Below, piece by piece: positions 54,783-64,000 of a DNA stretch of 64,000 nt. Where the stretch lies: positions 248,001 to 312,000 of the forward strand of contig UVIF01000021.1 of NCBI GenBank assembly GCA_900596015.1. The letters are read 5' to 3'. Made by a program: the position numbers and the translations under genes. The notes under the pieces are model-generated. The model saw only the letters and a program-made list of their open reading frames with translations. It was not told where the DNA came from and did not search any database. Positions within the stretch are counted from its first letter, which is position 1, and each line of letters starts with the position of its first letter. Origin of the DNA: Pseudomonas viridiflava. GTDB taxonomy: Bacteria; Pseudomonadota; Gammaproteobacteria; Pseudomonadales; Pseudomonadaceae.

Positions 54783-55566
54783 AGCGCCCGTCGGCGTGTT
54801 CGATTCCGGCGTCGGCGGCTTGTCGGTGCTTGGCGAAATCGAACGGCTGCTGCCTCGCGAGTCCCTGCTGTACGTGGCCGACACCGGCCACATTCCCTAT
54901 GGCGAAAAATCCAGCGAATTCATCCGTGAGCGTTGTGCCACGGTTGCACGGTTCTTTCACGGGCAAGGTGCCAAAGCGTTGGTGCTGGCCTGCAACACGG
55001 CCACGGTGGCTGCGGTGGCGGATCTGCGCCAACGTTATCCCGACTGGCCCATCGTTGGCATGGAGCCTGCGGTCAAACCTGCCGCCGCGGCGACCCACAG
55101 TGGTGTCGTCGGTGTGCTGGCCACCACCGGTACCCTGCGCAGCGCCAAATTCGTGGCACTGCTCGATCGCTTTGCCAACGAAGTGCAGGTCATCACCCAG
55201 CCATGTCCCGGACTGGTCGAGCTGATCGAAACCGGCGACCTTGACAGTCCGGCGCTGCGCCTGCTGCTGCAGGGGTACGTGCAACCGCTGCTGGACGCCG
55301 GCTGCGACACCCTGATTCTGGGCTGCACGCACTATCCGTTCCTCAAGCCCCTGTTGGCCACCATGGTCCCGGCCAACGTGGCGCTGGTCGATACCGGCGC
55401 CGCCGTGGCGCGTCAGCTACAGCGATTACTGAGTGCGGGAAACCAGCTGGCGGAGGGGCCGGCGCGGCCCGCGCAGTTCTGGACCAGCGGGTCGGCAGAT
55501 ATTTTTAGAAATGTCCTACCGAAGCTGTGGAAATTTTCTGACAATGTGCAAGTATTCACGTTGTAA
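54775..55566 (+). CDS. murI: Glutamate racemase
   Basis: A 263-residue racemase that supplies D-glutamate for peptidoglycan. [11 protein letters not shown] at the N-terminus, catalytic Cys73 in VLACNTATV and Cys184 in [10 protein letters not shown]. Overlaps moeB by 8 nt, last gene of the hemA operon. Complete. Confidence 0.96.
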   Translation: MSEAPVGVFDSGVGGLSVLGEIERLLPRESLLYVADTGHIPYGEKSSEFIRERCATVARFFHGQGAKALVLACNTATVAAVADLRQRYPDWPIVGMEPAVKPAAAATHSGVVGVLATTGTLRSAKFVALLDRFANEVQVITQPCPGLVELIETGDLDSPALRLLLQGYVQPLLDAGCDTLILGCTHYPFLKPLLATMVPANVALVDTGAAVARQLQRLLSAGNQLAEGPARPAQFWTSGSADIFRNVLPKLWKFSDNVQVFTL

Positions 55567-55681
55567 AAAAAATGTGAAAAAAACGGGGTGTAACACTGAA
55601 CTTACGTTCCAACTCCGCTTCCATAGAGTGTCCATTTTTTCGACAAAAATTCTTACAACTGCATTCGGTAGGATGTTTCTC

Positions 55682-56200
55682 ATGAAGAGACTGTTCAGTT
55701 TGGCTGCGCTTGCAGCCTTGATGTTGGGGCAATCGGTGACCGCGAACGCGGCCGACCTATCGTTTTCTGCGGGCGAAACGGGCGAATCGTCCCAGGTCTA
55801 CCGCATTGGCTTGCAATCCAACTGGGACAAGAGCTGGTTCCAGACCGACGTCGGTCGCCTGACCGGCTACTGGGATGCTGGCTATACCTACTGGGATGGC
55901 AAGGACTTCAAGGACAACCACAGCCTGTCGTTCGCGCCGGTATTCGTCTACGAATTCGGCGGCGGTTCGATCAAGCCCTACATCGAAGCCGGCATCGGTG
56001 TCGCCGCCTTCGCGCACACGCAGATCGAAGGCAACAAGCTGGGTTCCTCGTTCAACTTCGAAGACCGTATCGGCTTCGGCGTGCGCTTCGGTGGCGGTCA
56101 CGAGCTGGGTGTGAGGGCGATCCACTACTCGAACGCCGGCATCAAAGAGCCGAACGATGGTATCGAAGCCTACACCCTGAACTATCGCATGCCGCTGTAA
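55682..56200 (+). CDS. pagL: Lipid A 3-O-deacylase PagL
   Basis: A 172-residue outer-membrane beta-barrel enzyme that removes the 3-position acyl chain from lipid A. Signal peptide ends near ANA (residue 23). Catalytic triad residues are His148, Ser150 and Glu162 (AIHYSNAGI...DGIEAY), equal to His126/Ser128/Glu140 of the P. aeruginosa mature protein. AGGA lies 8 nt before the ATG. An AT-rich 115-bp gap after murI suggests its own promoter. Same location as PA4661. Confidence 0.93.
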   Translation: MKRLFSLAALAALMLGQSVTANAADLSFSAGETGESSQVYRIGLQSNWDKSWFQTDVGRLTGYWDAGYTYWDGKDFKDNHSLSFAPVFVYEFGGGSIKPYIEAGIGVAAFAHTQIEGNKLGSSFNFEDRIGFGVRFGGGHELGVRAIHYSNAGIKEPNDGIEAYTLNYRMPL

Positions 56201-56228
56201 GTTTTTTCTCGGCCAGCATTGGCCGTCG

Positions 56229-56252
56229 CGCGGGCAGGGTCCTCTGCCCGCG
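56229..56252. terminator. Hairpin between pagL and phrB
   Basis: Perfect 9-bp stem CGCGGGCAG/CTGCCCGCG with 6-nt loop between convergent genes. No T-run; probably acts on both. Confidence 0.6.
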
Positions 56253-56272
56253 ATTGCTTCAATCCTTCTTCC

Positions 56273-57694
56273 CTATTTGGCTTTGCGTGGCAGATTCTTG
56301 AATGCCGCCAGGGCGCGTGCACGTCCTTCCTTCAGATCCACGATGGGGCGGGGATAGTCGCTCTGCTTGAGTGCGTCACCTGACGGCGCATGGACTTGCT
56401 TGCGATCCAACCCTTCAAGCTCGGGCAGCCACTGCTTGAGAAACACGCCTTGTTCGTCGAACCGCTGGGATTGGCTCACCGGGTTGAAAATCCGGAAGTA
56501 CGGCACCGAATCGGTACCCGTGGACGCGCTCCACTGCCAGCCACCGTTGTTGGAACACAAGTCGCCGTCGATCAGGTGCTGCATGAAGAAACGTTCGCCT
56601 TCGCGCCAGTCGATCAGCAGGTTCTTGCTCAGGAACATCGCGGTAATCATGCGCAGGCGGTTATGCATCCAACCGGTGGACACCAGTTGACGCATGGCCG
56701 CATCGACAATGGGAATGCCGGTGCGCCCCTCTTTCCATGCCTGCAGCTCGCTGGGCGCCTTGCGCCAGGGCAGGGCGGCGTACTCCTCGCGAAACGGCCG
56801 ATGCATCGATACGCGCGGATAGCCAACCATGATGTGCCGGTAGAACTCGCGCCAGATCAACTCGCCGATCCAGGTCACGGCGCCGACGTTGCCGCTCTCG
56901 AACTCACCACGATTGCTGTTGAGCGCCGCATGCAGGCACTGTCGCGGAGAAACCACGCCGGAAGTCAGGTAGGCCGAGATCTGGCTGGTCCCAGGGTGCG
57001 CGGGTAGATCGCGCTCGACCTTGTAGTCTTCGATCGGTTGGTCGGTGAAGGTGTCCAGGCGCTTGTGCGCTTCTTCTTCTCCGGCCGGCCAGAGCTTGAT
57101 CAGCGACTTGTCGGGGACAGCGAAGCCTTTGACCTGATCGGGCACTTTGTCGGCGGCAATGTGCACCGGTTTCTGCGCACGGGGCTTTTTCACCAGCGCG
57201 GGAACGGACTGGTGCAGGCGTTCGTAGCAGACCTTGCGGAACTGGCTGAAGACCTGGAAATAAGTACCGCCCTTGGTCAACACGCTGCCGGGTTTGAACA
57301 GCGCCTGATCCAGATAGCGGTGCAAGGGAATGTCCACCTTTGCCAGGGCCGCCTCTACCGCCTCGTCGCGGCGGTTCTCATTGACACCGAACTCGTCGTT
57401 GCAATGCACCGCTTCGATCTTGTGCTCGGCGCACAGGGCGCTGATTACCTTGGGTGCCTTGTCCCAGGTGTCGGCTTCACGCAGCAACAAGGGGATGTGC
57501 AGGGCCTTGAGGCTCGCGCTCAGTTCCTTGAGATTGCGCAGCCAGAAGTCGACCTTGTTCGGTGAGTCGTCGTGTTCCAGCCATTGCCTGGGGCTCAGCA
57601 GGAACACGGCCAGGGTCGGGCCTTGCTCGCAGGCGGCTGCCAGGGCGGGGTTGTCGTGCACTCGCAGGTCGCTGCGCAGCCAGATCAATTGCAT
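56273..57694 (-). CDS. phrB: Deoxyribodipyrimidine photolyase (CPD class I)
   Basis: A 473-residue DNA repair flavoprotein that splits UV cyclobutane dimers with blue light. N-terminal antenna domain (MQLIWLRSDLRVHDNPAL) and C-terminal FAD domain with WIGELIWREFYRHIM, TGIPIVDAAMRQL, WMHNRLRMITAMFL and NGGWQWSASTGTDSVPYF. Start at the ATG with GAGG upstream; a longer frame overlaps the regulator gene. It follows the MerR/LitR-like gene by 20 nt and so is the third gene of a light-type operon. Confidence 0.95.
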   Translation of the reverse strand: MQLIWLRSDLRVHDNPALAAACEQGPTLAVFLLSPRQWLEHDDSPNKVDFWLRNLKELSASLKALHIPLLLREADTWDKAPKVISALCAEHKIEAVHCNDEFGVNENRRDEAVEAALAKVDIPLHRYLDQALFKPGSVLTKGGTYFQVFSQFRKVCYERLHQSVPALVKKPRAQKPVHIAADKVPDQVKGFAVPDKSLIKLWPAGEEEAHKRLDTFTDQPIEDYKVERDLPAHPGTSQISAYLTSGVVSPRQCLHAALNSNRGEFESGNVGAVTWIGELIWREFYRHIMVGYPRVSMHRPFREEYAALPWRKAPSELQAWKEGRTGIPIVDAAMRQLVSTGWMHNRLRMITAMFLSKNLLIDWREGERFFMQHLIDGDLCSNNGGWQWSASTGTDSVPYFRIFNPVSQSQRFDEQGVFLKQWLPELEGLDRKQVHAPSGDALKQSDYPRPIVDLKEGRARALAAFKNLPRKAK

Positions 57695-57714
57695 GAAAGC
57701 CTCGTCATTCGAAT

Positions 57715-58626
57715 TCAGGGTTGCCGGTCGGCCAATACGCCAGACGCCTGCAGCATCTGCTGGGCGTGCAACGGATCGGTCGCCAGATGCAGATCGGCAA
57801 TGGGGAAAGGGCCGTCGCCCGCAGCGGCACGGTGAATGAGCACTGCCGAGCCCACCAGCCATTTGGGGCACGTGCAACCGACCAGCAACCGCCCCAGCGC
57901 CGCGAGGTTGAGGGCCTTGTCGGCGTACAGCACCAGCGCGCGTGCCTGAAGCTTGTCGCAGGCCAGGGCCAGCTCACCCGCCGGCAGCGGCGCGTCGAAC
58001 ACCTGCACCGGGCAATCGCTGCTGCTGATCAGCCAGGCGCCCAGCCATAGGTATGGGTCCGGAGTGATGTCGGCTTGATTGACCAGCACCACGGGTGCGC
58101 CGCTCAGTTGGCGGTTGTTGTGATAGAGGCGGGCACCCAGTTTGCTGCGCAGCCAGCCATGGAAGAACACACGTTGCATCTGCGCCCCGAACTGGCCGGC
58201 CCAGCGCTGCTCCAGATCGGTCAGCAGCGGCAGCAGCAAGTGCTCGCACAGGGTGGCGGGTGGATACAGGGCCATCGCCTGGTTGAACAGATCATCCAGT
58301 TGACGCTCGGCCATATCGGTGATGGCCTGGATCAATGTCTGGCGCAGCTGCTGCCAATCGTTCTGAACCTGCGGCTGGACATCGCGTGGTGCGTCGAGCA
58401 GTTGTTTCACCTGGCTGACGGCCACGCCTCGGTTGAGCCAGGTCAGCACATGCTGGATCCGCGCAATCTGTGCGGCGTCGTACAAACGATGGCCCTTGGC
58501 GGTGCGGTGAGGCACGATCAGGCCATAGCGCCGTTCCCAGGCGCGCAGGGTGACCGGGTGCACGCCGGTTTGCCGAGTGACTTCGCGGATCGGCAGCCAG
58601 TCGGTGCCGTTGGCGTCAGATGGCAT
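57715..58626 (-). CDS. MerR family regulator, class II LitR-like (PplR-type)
   Basis: A 303-residue regulator. MerR helix-turn-helix at residues 11-70 (LPIREVTRQTGVHPVTLRAW, RRYGLIVPHR, GHRLYD). The C-terminal half has the layout of the cobalamin-binding region of CarH/LitR, but the ligand motifs are lost: the Wx9EH cap motif reads W142...R152-V153 and the DxHxxG motif is replaced near 186-190 (ADITPD). Such class II LitR proteins in P. putida (PplR) respond to light through a separate LOV protein; no LOV gene is here. Overlaps the DUF523 stop by 11 nt and precedes phrB, matching operators upstream. Confidence 0.85.
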   Translation of the reverse strand: MPSDANGTDWLPIREVTRQTGVHPVTLRAWERRYGLIVPHRTAKGHRLYDAAQIARIQHVLTWLNRGVAVSQVKQLLDAPRDVQPQVQNDWQQLRQTLIQAITDMAERQLDDLFNQAMALYPPATLCEHLLLPLLTDLEQRWAGQFGAQMQRVFFHGWLRSKLGARLYHNNRQLSGAPVVLVNQADITPDPYLWLGAWLISSSDCPVQVFDAPLPAGELALACDKLQARALVLYADKALNLAALGRLLVGCTCPKWLVGSAVLIHRAAAGDGPFPIADLHLATDPLHAQQMLQASGVLADRQP

Positions 58627-59578
58627 TGCGCAAGCTCAGGTTTTCCGGGTGCGGCTGCAGGTAGGTCTGCTGGGCAATGTAGGGGTCTGGATGGATGCGG
58701 AACAGGTGTTTGAGCAGCGTCATCGGTACTACCAGCGGCACGATGCCCTCGCGGTACTGATTGATCAGTTGTTGCAGCTCTTGCTTGTCCTGCGCATCGA
58801 TGTCGCGCTTGAGGTAGCCGCTGATGTGCTGCAACACATTGCTGTGGGTGCCGCGGGTGGCGCAGCGTTTAAGCGCCTGCATCAGTTCGCTGAAATACCG
58901 TGGGCCGATCTGCGCGGCATCGCCGCGGCCCATGCTGCCCAGCAGCTTGCCCAGGACCTTGTATTGCAGCGGATTGTTGGCCATCAACTGGTATTTGAAA
59001 CGCGAGTGGAATTCGGTCAAGGCGCGGCGCGTCAGGCCCTCCGCCAGCAGCGCTTGCCACTGGGCATAGGCGCCGACGCGCACGAGGAAGTTTTCCCGCA
59101 GCACCGGATCGCACAGACGACCTTCTTCCTCCACCGGCAAATCCGGGTGGCGTGCGCAGAATGCCTGGGCATAGATGCCGCGGCCGCCTTCGCGCTGAGG
59201 AGCGCCGTTGTCGCGATAGATCTTCACCCGCTCCAGGCCACAGGACGGCGACTTCTGCATGAAGATGTAGCCGCAGAGATCGGTCAGCTCACCAGCCATT
59301 CGTTCGCCGTAGGCCGCCAGAGGCGCGGTGACATTGATGTCGGGATGCACGGTGCCCACCGCCTGGGTGTGATCCTTGTCGCCGACCAGACGAATCGGTT
59401 CGCGGGGTGTGCCCAGGCCAATGGCGACTTCCGGGCAGACCGGGACGAACTCGAAATGCTCAACCAGGATCCGGCTGCACCAGCGCGATTCCTTGTGCCC
59501 GGCGTTGTAGCGCACGGGTGCACCGAGCAGGCAGGCGCTGATACCGATCTTGGGTTTGCTGACGCTGGGCTCTTGCAT
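58616..59578 (-). CDS. DUF523-DUF1722 (YbgA-type) protein
   Basis: A 320-residue cytoplasmic protein. Residues 1-150 are DUF523, with conserved cysteines (ISACLLGAPVRYNAGHK, FVPVCPEVAIGLGTPREP, MQKSPSCGLERVK); residues 165-310 are DUF1722/YbgA (FHSRFKYQLMANNPLQYKVLG, YLKRDIDAQDKQEL). In E. coli ybgA lies next to phr. Three conserved Cys in DUF523 suggest metal or Fe-S binding, which is inference. Start at ATG with AGAGG upstream, right after paired LitR-type operators. First gene of the phrB operon. Function unknown. Confidence 0.9.
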   Translation of the reverse strand: MQEPSVSKPKIGISACLLGAPVRYNAGHKESRWCSRILVEHFEFVPVCPEVAIGLGTPREPIRLVGDKDHTQAVGTVHPDINVTAPLAAYGERMAGELTDLCGYIFMQKSPSCGLERVKIYRDNGAPQREGGRGIYAQAFCARHPDLPVEEEGRLCDPVLRENFLVRVGAYAQWQALLAEGLTRRALTEFHSRFKYQLMANNPLQYKVLGKLLGSMGRGDAAQIGPRYFSELMQALKRCATRGTHSNVLQHISGYLKRDIDAQDKQELQQLINQYREGIVPLVVPMTLLKHLFRIHPDPYIAQQTYLQPHPENLSLRNAI

Positions 59579-59598
59579 GACGGACCTCTTCTGAAACC

Positions 59599-59622
59599 TG
59601 TACATACTGACAACGCTGTACA
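59599..59622. promoter_or_regulatory. LitR/PplR operator 1
   Basis: TGTACA (59599-59604), 12 bases, TGTACA (59617-59622): a perfect match to the LitR consensus T(G/A)TACA-N12-TGTA(C/A)A. It is downstream of the predicted -10, between the transcription start and the DUF523 ATG. Confidence 0.85.
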
Positions 59623-59632
59623 GCATAGTTTC

Positions 59633-59660
59633 ATCTTAGGTCCGTATTTTTACAGGTCAA
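59633..59660 (-). promoter_or_regulatory. Predicted promoter of DUF523-litR-phrB operon
   Basis: On the minus strand TTGACC (plus 59655-59660), 16-bp spacer, TAAGAT (plus 59633-59638). The -35 is inside the spacer of operator 2 and operator 1 follows the start site, so bound repressor would block it from both sides. Confidence 0.6.
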
Positions 59661-59672
59661 ATGCTTTGTACA
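59649..59672. promoter_or_regulatory. LitR/PplR operator 2
   Basis: TTTACA (59649-59654), 12 bases, TGTACA (59667-59672). One mismatch to the LitR consensus. It overlaps the -35 box of the phrB operon promoter. Confidence 0.75.
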
Positions 59673-59695
59673 GAATTACAGTCGTTGGCAGGGTG

Positions 59696-61014
<1,319 letters not shown>

Positions 61015-61045
61015 CTATGCACACGTGTGTTCGAAAAAACAAACC

Positions 61046-61069
61046 TGTACAAAAGACTTAATAAGTATA
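61046..61069. promoter_or_regulatory. Degenerate LitR-type site (weak)
   Basis: TGTACA (61046-61051), 12 bases, AGTATA (61064-61069), four of six matches in the second half. It is in the region between the divergent FAD oxidoreductase and the epimerase-like gene, where a shared light control would be expected. Confidence 0.35.
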
Positions 61070-61192
61070 AGTTAACGGGATCCTTTTTGCTCAGGTGTCC
61101 TATGGTTCATGAGAGAGGCACGCGGATGGAAAGTGCCTGTCTCATGAAAATAGACTAGCGCTGCAGACGCAACGCCACATTGGAGAAACCTT

Positions 61193-62095
61193 ATGCACAT
61201 ATTGCTGACCGGCGGCACCGGGCTCATCGGCCGCAAGCTTTGCCAGCACTGGGTCGGGCAGGGGCATCGACTGACGGTGCTCAGTCGCCAACCGGGTCAG
61301 GTCAAGCAGCTGTGCGGGGCCAGCGTGCGCGGCGTGGCGCAGCTCGAGGAAATTGGCGACGAAACAGTGGACGCGGTGGTCAATCTGGCCGGCGCGCCGA
61401 TTGCCGATCGCCCGTGGACGGCGCGACGCCGGGCGTTGCTGTGGAGCAGCCGAATCACGCTAACCGAGCGCCTTCTGGCATGGCTGGAAAGCCGTGCGCA
61501 GCGGCCCGAAGTGTTGATTTCCGGCTCGGCGGTCGGCTGGTATGGCGATGGTGGCGAGCGTGAATTGAACGAGACCTCGCAACCGGTCAAGGAGGACTTC
61601 GCCAGTCACTTGTGCATTGCCTGGGAAGAGACGGCCCTGCGTGCCGAAGCGTTGGGCGTGCGGGTGGTGCTGGTACGCACCGGGCTGGTGCTGGCGAGCC
61701 AGGGCGGCTTTCTCAAGCGCCTTGCGCTGCCGTTCAAGCTGGGGCTGGGAGGCCCGATCGGCAGTGGCCGGCAGTGGATGCCGTGGGTTCACATCGACGA
61801 TCAAATCGCCTTGATTGATTTTCTCTTGCACCAGACCCAGTGCCGTGGTCCCTATAATGCCTGCGCGCCGGAGCCGGTCCGCAACCGTGAATTCGCACGA
61901 CAACTGGGGCGTGCCCTGCATCGCCCGGCTTTCCTGCCGCTGCCTTCGCTGTTGCTCAAGGCGGGGCTCGGCGAGCTGTCAGGGCTGTTGCTCGGTGGCC
62001 AGCGTGCGCGCCCGGTGGCGCTGCAGGCTGCCGGTTTCAATTTCCGCTACAGCGAACTATCCGCCGCCCTGACCGAACTGTCACGGCGCCTCTGA
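61193..62095 (+). CDS. TIGR01777 family SDR-like epimerase (YfcH type)
   Basis: A 300-residue extended-SDR protein. NAD(P) motif ILLTGGTGLIGRKLCQHW at the N-terminus, NLAGAPIADRPW, ISGSAVGWYG with the Tyr of the SDR centre, and WVHIDDQIALIDFLL. A DUF1731-like C-terminal piece (FLPLPSLLLKAGLGELSGLL) is present. GGAGA lies upstream of the ATG. Substrate unknown. 33 nt before hemH, so likely co-transcribed. Confidence 0.9.
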   Translation: MHILLTGGTGLIGRKLCQHWVGQGHRLTVLSRQPGQVKQLCGASVRGVAQLEEIGDETVDAVVNLAGAPIADRPWTARRRALLWSSRITLTERLLAWLESRAQRPEVLISGSAVGWYGDGGERELNETSQPVKEDFASHLCIAWEETALRAEALGVRVVLVRTGLVLASQGGFLKRLALPFKLGLGGPIGSGRQWMPWVHIDDQIALIDFLLHQTQCRGPYNACAPEPVRNREFARQLGRALHRPAFLPLPSLLLKAGLGELSGLLLGGQRARPVALQAAGFNFRYSELSAALTELSRRL

Positions 62096-62128
62096 GCTTT
62101 AAACGACGAACCTGAAATAGGACGCTGC

Positions 62129-63154
62129 ATGACCGATCACGCCCTGCTGCTGGTCAACCTGGGGTCGCCCGCATCGACCCAGGTGGCCGATGTACGTAGC
62201 TATCTCAACCAGTTCCTGATGGACCCTTATGTCATCGACGTGCCGTGGCCGCTGCGGCGTCTGATCGTGTCGCTGATTCTGGTCAAGCGCCCCGAGCAGT
62301 CGGCACACGCCTATGCCTCGATCTGGTGGGAGGACGGCTCGCCGCTGGTGGTGCTGACCCGGCGCCTGCAGGCGGTCATGGCCGAGCAGTGGCGCCATGG
62401 TCCGGTGGAAGTCGCCATGCGTTATGGCGAGCCGTCGCTCGATACGGCACTCGCTCGCCTGGCCGAGCAGGGGGTGCACAAAGTCACCCTGGCGCCACTT
62501 TATCCACAGTTCGCCCAGAGCACCGTGACCACGGTGATCGAACAGGCACGCAAGGTGGTGCGCGAACGCAAGCTGGCCATGCAATTCAGCGTGCTGCAGC
62601 CGTTCTACGACCAGCCGGAATACGTGGATGCCTTGGTGGCCAGTGCCAAGCCCTACCTGGCGCAACCCCACGACCACCTGTTGATGAGTTTCCATGGATT
62701 GCCCGAACGGCACCTGACCAAGATCGACCCTACCGGCGGCCACTGCCTGCGTACGGCCGACTGCTGCCAGAATGCACCGCCTGAAGTGCTCGCCGTCTGC
62801 TATCGCGCTCAGTGTCTGCGTACGGCCAGTGCCTTCGCCGAGCGCATGGGCCTAGCCGAGGGCAGCTGGTCGGTGTCCTTCCAGTCGCGACTGGGCCGGG
62901 CCAAGTGGATCGAGCCCTACACCGAGGCGCGCCTGGATGAACTTGCCAAACAAGGGGTGAAGAAGTTGCTGGTGATGTGCCCGGCGTTCGTCGCCGATTG
63001 CATCGAGACCCTGGAGGAGATCGGCGACCGTGGGCGCGAGCAGTTCTGCGAGGCAGGGGGCGAGGAGCTGGTGCTGGTGCCGTGCCTGAACGATCACCCG
63101 CAATGGGGTGAAGCGTTGAATACCCTGTGCGAGCGGGCACCCTTGATGCTGTGA
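62129..63154 (+). CDS. hemH: Ferrochelatase
   Basis: A 341-residue enzyme that inserts Fe2+ into protoporphyrin IX in the last step of heme synthesis. [21 protein letters not shown] at the start, [15 protein letters not shown] with catalytic His, [16 protein letters not shown], and [15 protein letters not shown] with the conserved Glu region. Normal length. AGGA precedes the ATG. A hairpin follows. Confidence 0.97.
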   Translation: MTDHALLLVNLGSPASTQVADVRSYLNQFLMDPYVIDVPWPLRRLIVSLILVKRPEQSAHAYASIWWEDGSPLVVLTRRLQAVMAEQWRHGPVEVAMRYGEPSLDTALARLAEQGVHKVTLAPLYPQFAQSTVTTVIEQARKVVRERKLAMQFSVLQPFYDQPEYVDALVASAKPYLAQPHDHLLMSFHGLPERHLTKIDPTGGHCLRTADCCQNAPPEVLAVCYRAQCLRTASAFAERMGLAEGSWSVSFQSRLGRAKWIEPYTEARLDELAKQGVKKLLVMCPAFVADCIETLEEIGDRGREQFCEAGGEELVLVPCLNDHPQWGEALNTLCERAPLML

Positions 63155-63171
63155 CGCTGAATCTGCCAGCA

Positions 63172-63194
63172 GGGAGCGCCGCCATGGCGCTCCC
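63172..63194. terminator. Hairpin between hemH and the permease gene
   Basis: Perfect 9-bp stem GGGAGCGCC/GGCGCTCCC with 5-nt loop between convergent genes. No T-run. Confidence 0.65.
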
Positions 63195-63202
63195 TGGCGA
63201 CT

Positions 63203-64000
63203 TCAGGCCTGCGAGTCTTTTTTCCAGTCGCCGTGCCCCGGCAGCAGCAGGTTCAAGGCGATCGCCACCACGGCGCACAAGGCGATGCCCTTGAGGCCGA
63301 AGTCATCGGGCCCGGTACCGGTGCCGACCAACACGCCGCCGATGCCGAACACCAGGGTTACCGAGACGATGACCAGGTTACGCGCCTCGGCCATGTCGAC
63401 CTTGTGGCGAATCATGGTGTTCAGGCCCACCGCTGCGATGGAGCCGAACAGCAGGCACAGGATGCCGCCCATCACTGGCACTGGAATGCTTTGCAGCAGC
63501 GCGCCGAACTTGCCCACGAATGCCAGGCTGATCGCGAAGATCGACGCCCAGGTCATGATCTTGGGGTTGTAGTTCTTGGTCAGCATGACCGCGCCGGTCA
63601 CTTCCGCATAGGTGGTGTTGGGCGGTCCGCCGAACAGGCCGGCGGCAGTCGTGGCAATGCCGTCGCCCAGCAGGGTGCGGTGCAGTCCGGGTTTCTTCAG
63701 GTAGTCACGGCCGGTCACGCTGCCCACGGCGATCACGCCACCGATGTGCTCGATGGCCGGTGCCAACGCCACGGGCACAATGAACAGGATGGCCTGCCAG
63801 TTGAACGCCGGCGCCGTGAAGTGTGGCACTGCCAGCCAAGAGGCCGCAGCGATCTTGGCCGTGTCCACCACACCGAAGACGAATGCCATGCCGAAGCCCA
63901 CCAGCACCCCGGCGATGATCGGCACCAGGCGAAAGATGCCCTTGCCGAACACGGCGACGACGATGGTGGTGAGCAGCGCCGGCATGGAGATCCACATGGC
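63203..64000 (-). CDS. uraA: Uracil/xanthine permease (NCS2), C-terminal part
   Basis: The last 265 codons of a nucleobase:cation symporter 2; the start lies beyond the right edge. Membrane helices include LVPIIAGVLVGFGMAFVF and ILFIVPVALAPAIEHIGGVIAVG. The family signature GDGIATTAAGLFGGPPNTTYAEVTGAV, near the substrate site, and the last helices with GALLQSIPVPVMGGILCLLFG are intact. NCS2 proteins import uracil with protons; xanthine transport cannot be excluded. Confidence 0.9.
   Translation of the reverse strand, partial: AMWISMPALLTTIVVAVFGKGIFRLVPIIAGVLVGFGMAFVFGVVDTAKIAAASWLAVPHFTAPAFNWQAILFIVPVALAPAIEHIGGVIAVGSVTGRDYLKKPGLHRTLLGDGIATTAAGLFGGPPNTTYAEVTGAVMLTKNYNPKIMTWASIFAISLAFVGKFGALLQSIPVPVMGGILCLLFGSIAAVGLNTMIRHKVDMAEARNLVIVSVTLVFGIGGVLVGTGTGPDDFGLKGIALCAVVAIALNLLLPGHGDWKKDSQA

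Overview
This window looks like core chromosome of a Pseudomonas species, most likely of the P. putida group. The evidence is high GC, REP-type intergenic repeats (GTAGGAGCGG...CCGCGAA), and typical Pseudomonas gene blocks: nadC/DUF1631/ampD/ampE, fruR-fruBKA, piuBAC-speC, lolB-ispE-tRNA-Gln-prs-rplY-pth-ychF and hemA-prfA-prmC-moeB-murI-pagL. Almost every gene is intact. Only clpB (left edge) and a uraA-like permease (right edge) are cut by the window.

Layout. 1-4.7 kb: end of clpB, a tRNA-Asn/tRNA-Pro operon with a strong promoter and terminator, a type II NADH dehydrogenase, a DUF1780 and a DUF3830 gene, and a 105-bp tandem REP array. 4.7-10.8 kb: yacG-coaE-pilDCB on the minus strand, divergent from two type IV pilin genes that each carry a sigma-54 type promoter, then tRNA-Thr. 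10.8-16.8 kb: small envelope and hypothetical genes, a lemA/TPM/TPM operon and an EAL phosphodiesterase. 16.8-23.7 kb: a SMI1/KNR4 protein, a 31-bp tandem repeat, nadC with a coupled small gene, DUF1631, ampDE and a TatD nuclease. 23.7-30.6 kb: fructose PTS regulon (fruR, fruB, fruK, fruA) with a Cra operator. 30.6-31 kb: a 112-bp tandem repeat. 31-37.6 kb: iron-uptake cluster piuB-piuA/piuC-sel1. 37.7-43.6 kb: speC with an apparent attenuated leader, an oxaloacetate decarboxylase, fsr, and a PAS-GGDEF-EAL protein. 43.8-50.7 kb: ychF, pth, rplY, prs, tRNA-Gln, ispE, lolB and a TPR lipoprotein. 50.8-56.2 kb: hemA operon ending near pagL. 56.3-61 kb: a photolyase neighbourhood. 61.2-64 kb: an SDR-like epimerase, hemH and a uracil permease fragment.

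The most interesting segment is 56.3-61.0 kb. Photolyase (phrB) lies in an operon with a MerR/LitR-type regulator that has lost the cobalamin-binding residues of CarH/LitR (class II LitR-like), and with a DUF523-DUF1722 protein. A TIGR02450 Trp-rich protein and an FAD oxidoreductase lie just upstream. Two TGTACA-N12-TGTACA type operators bracket the promoter of the phrB operon, which points to light-controlled derepression. Several partner genes there have no assigned biochemical role.

Other regulatory architecture visible in the DNA: paired sigma-54 sites for the pilins, a Cra site before fruB, a Fur-like palindrome before piuC, and an intrinsic terminator inside the speC leader. At least two families of inverted repeats are amplified into tandem arrays with periods of 31, 105 and 112 bp.
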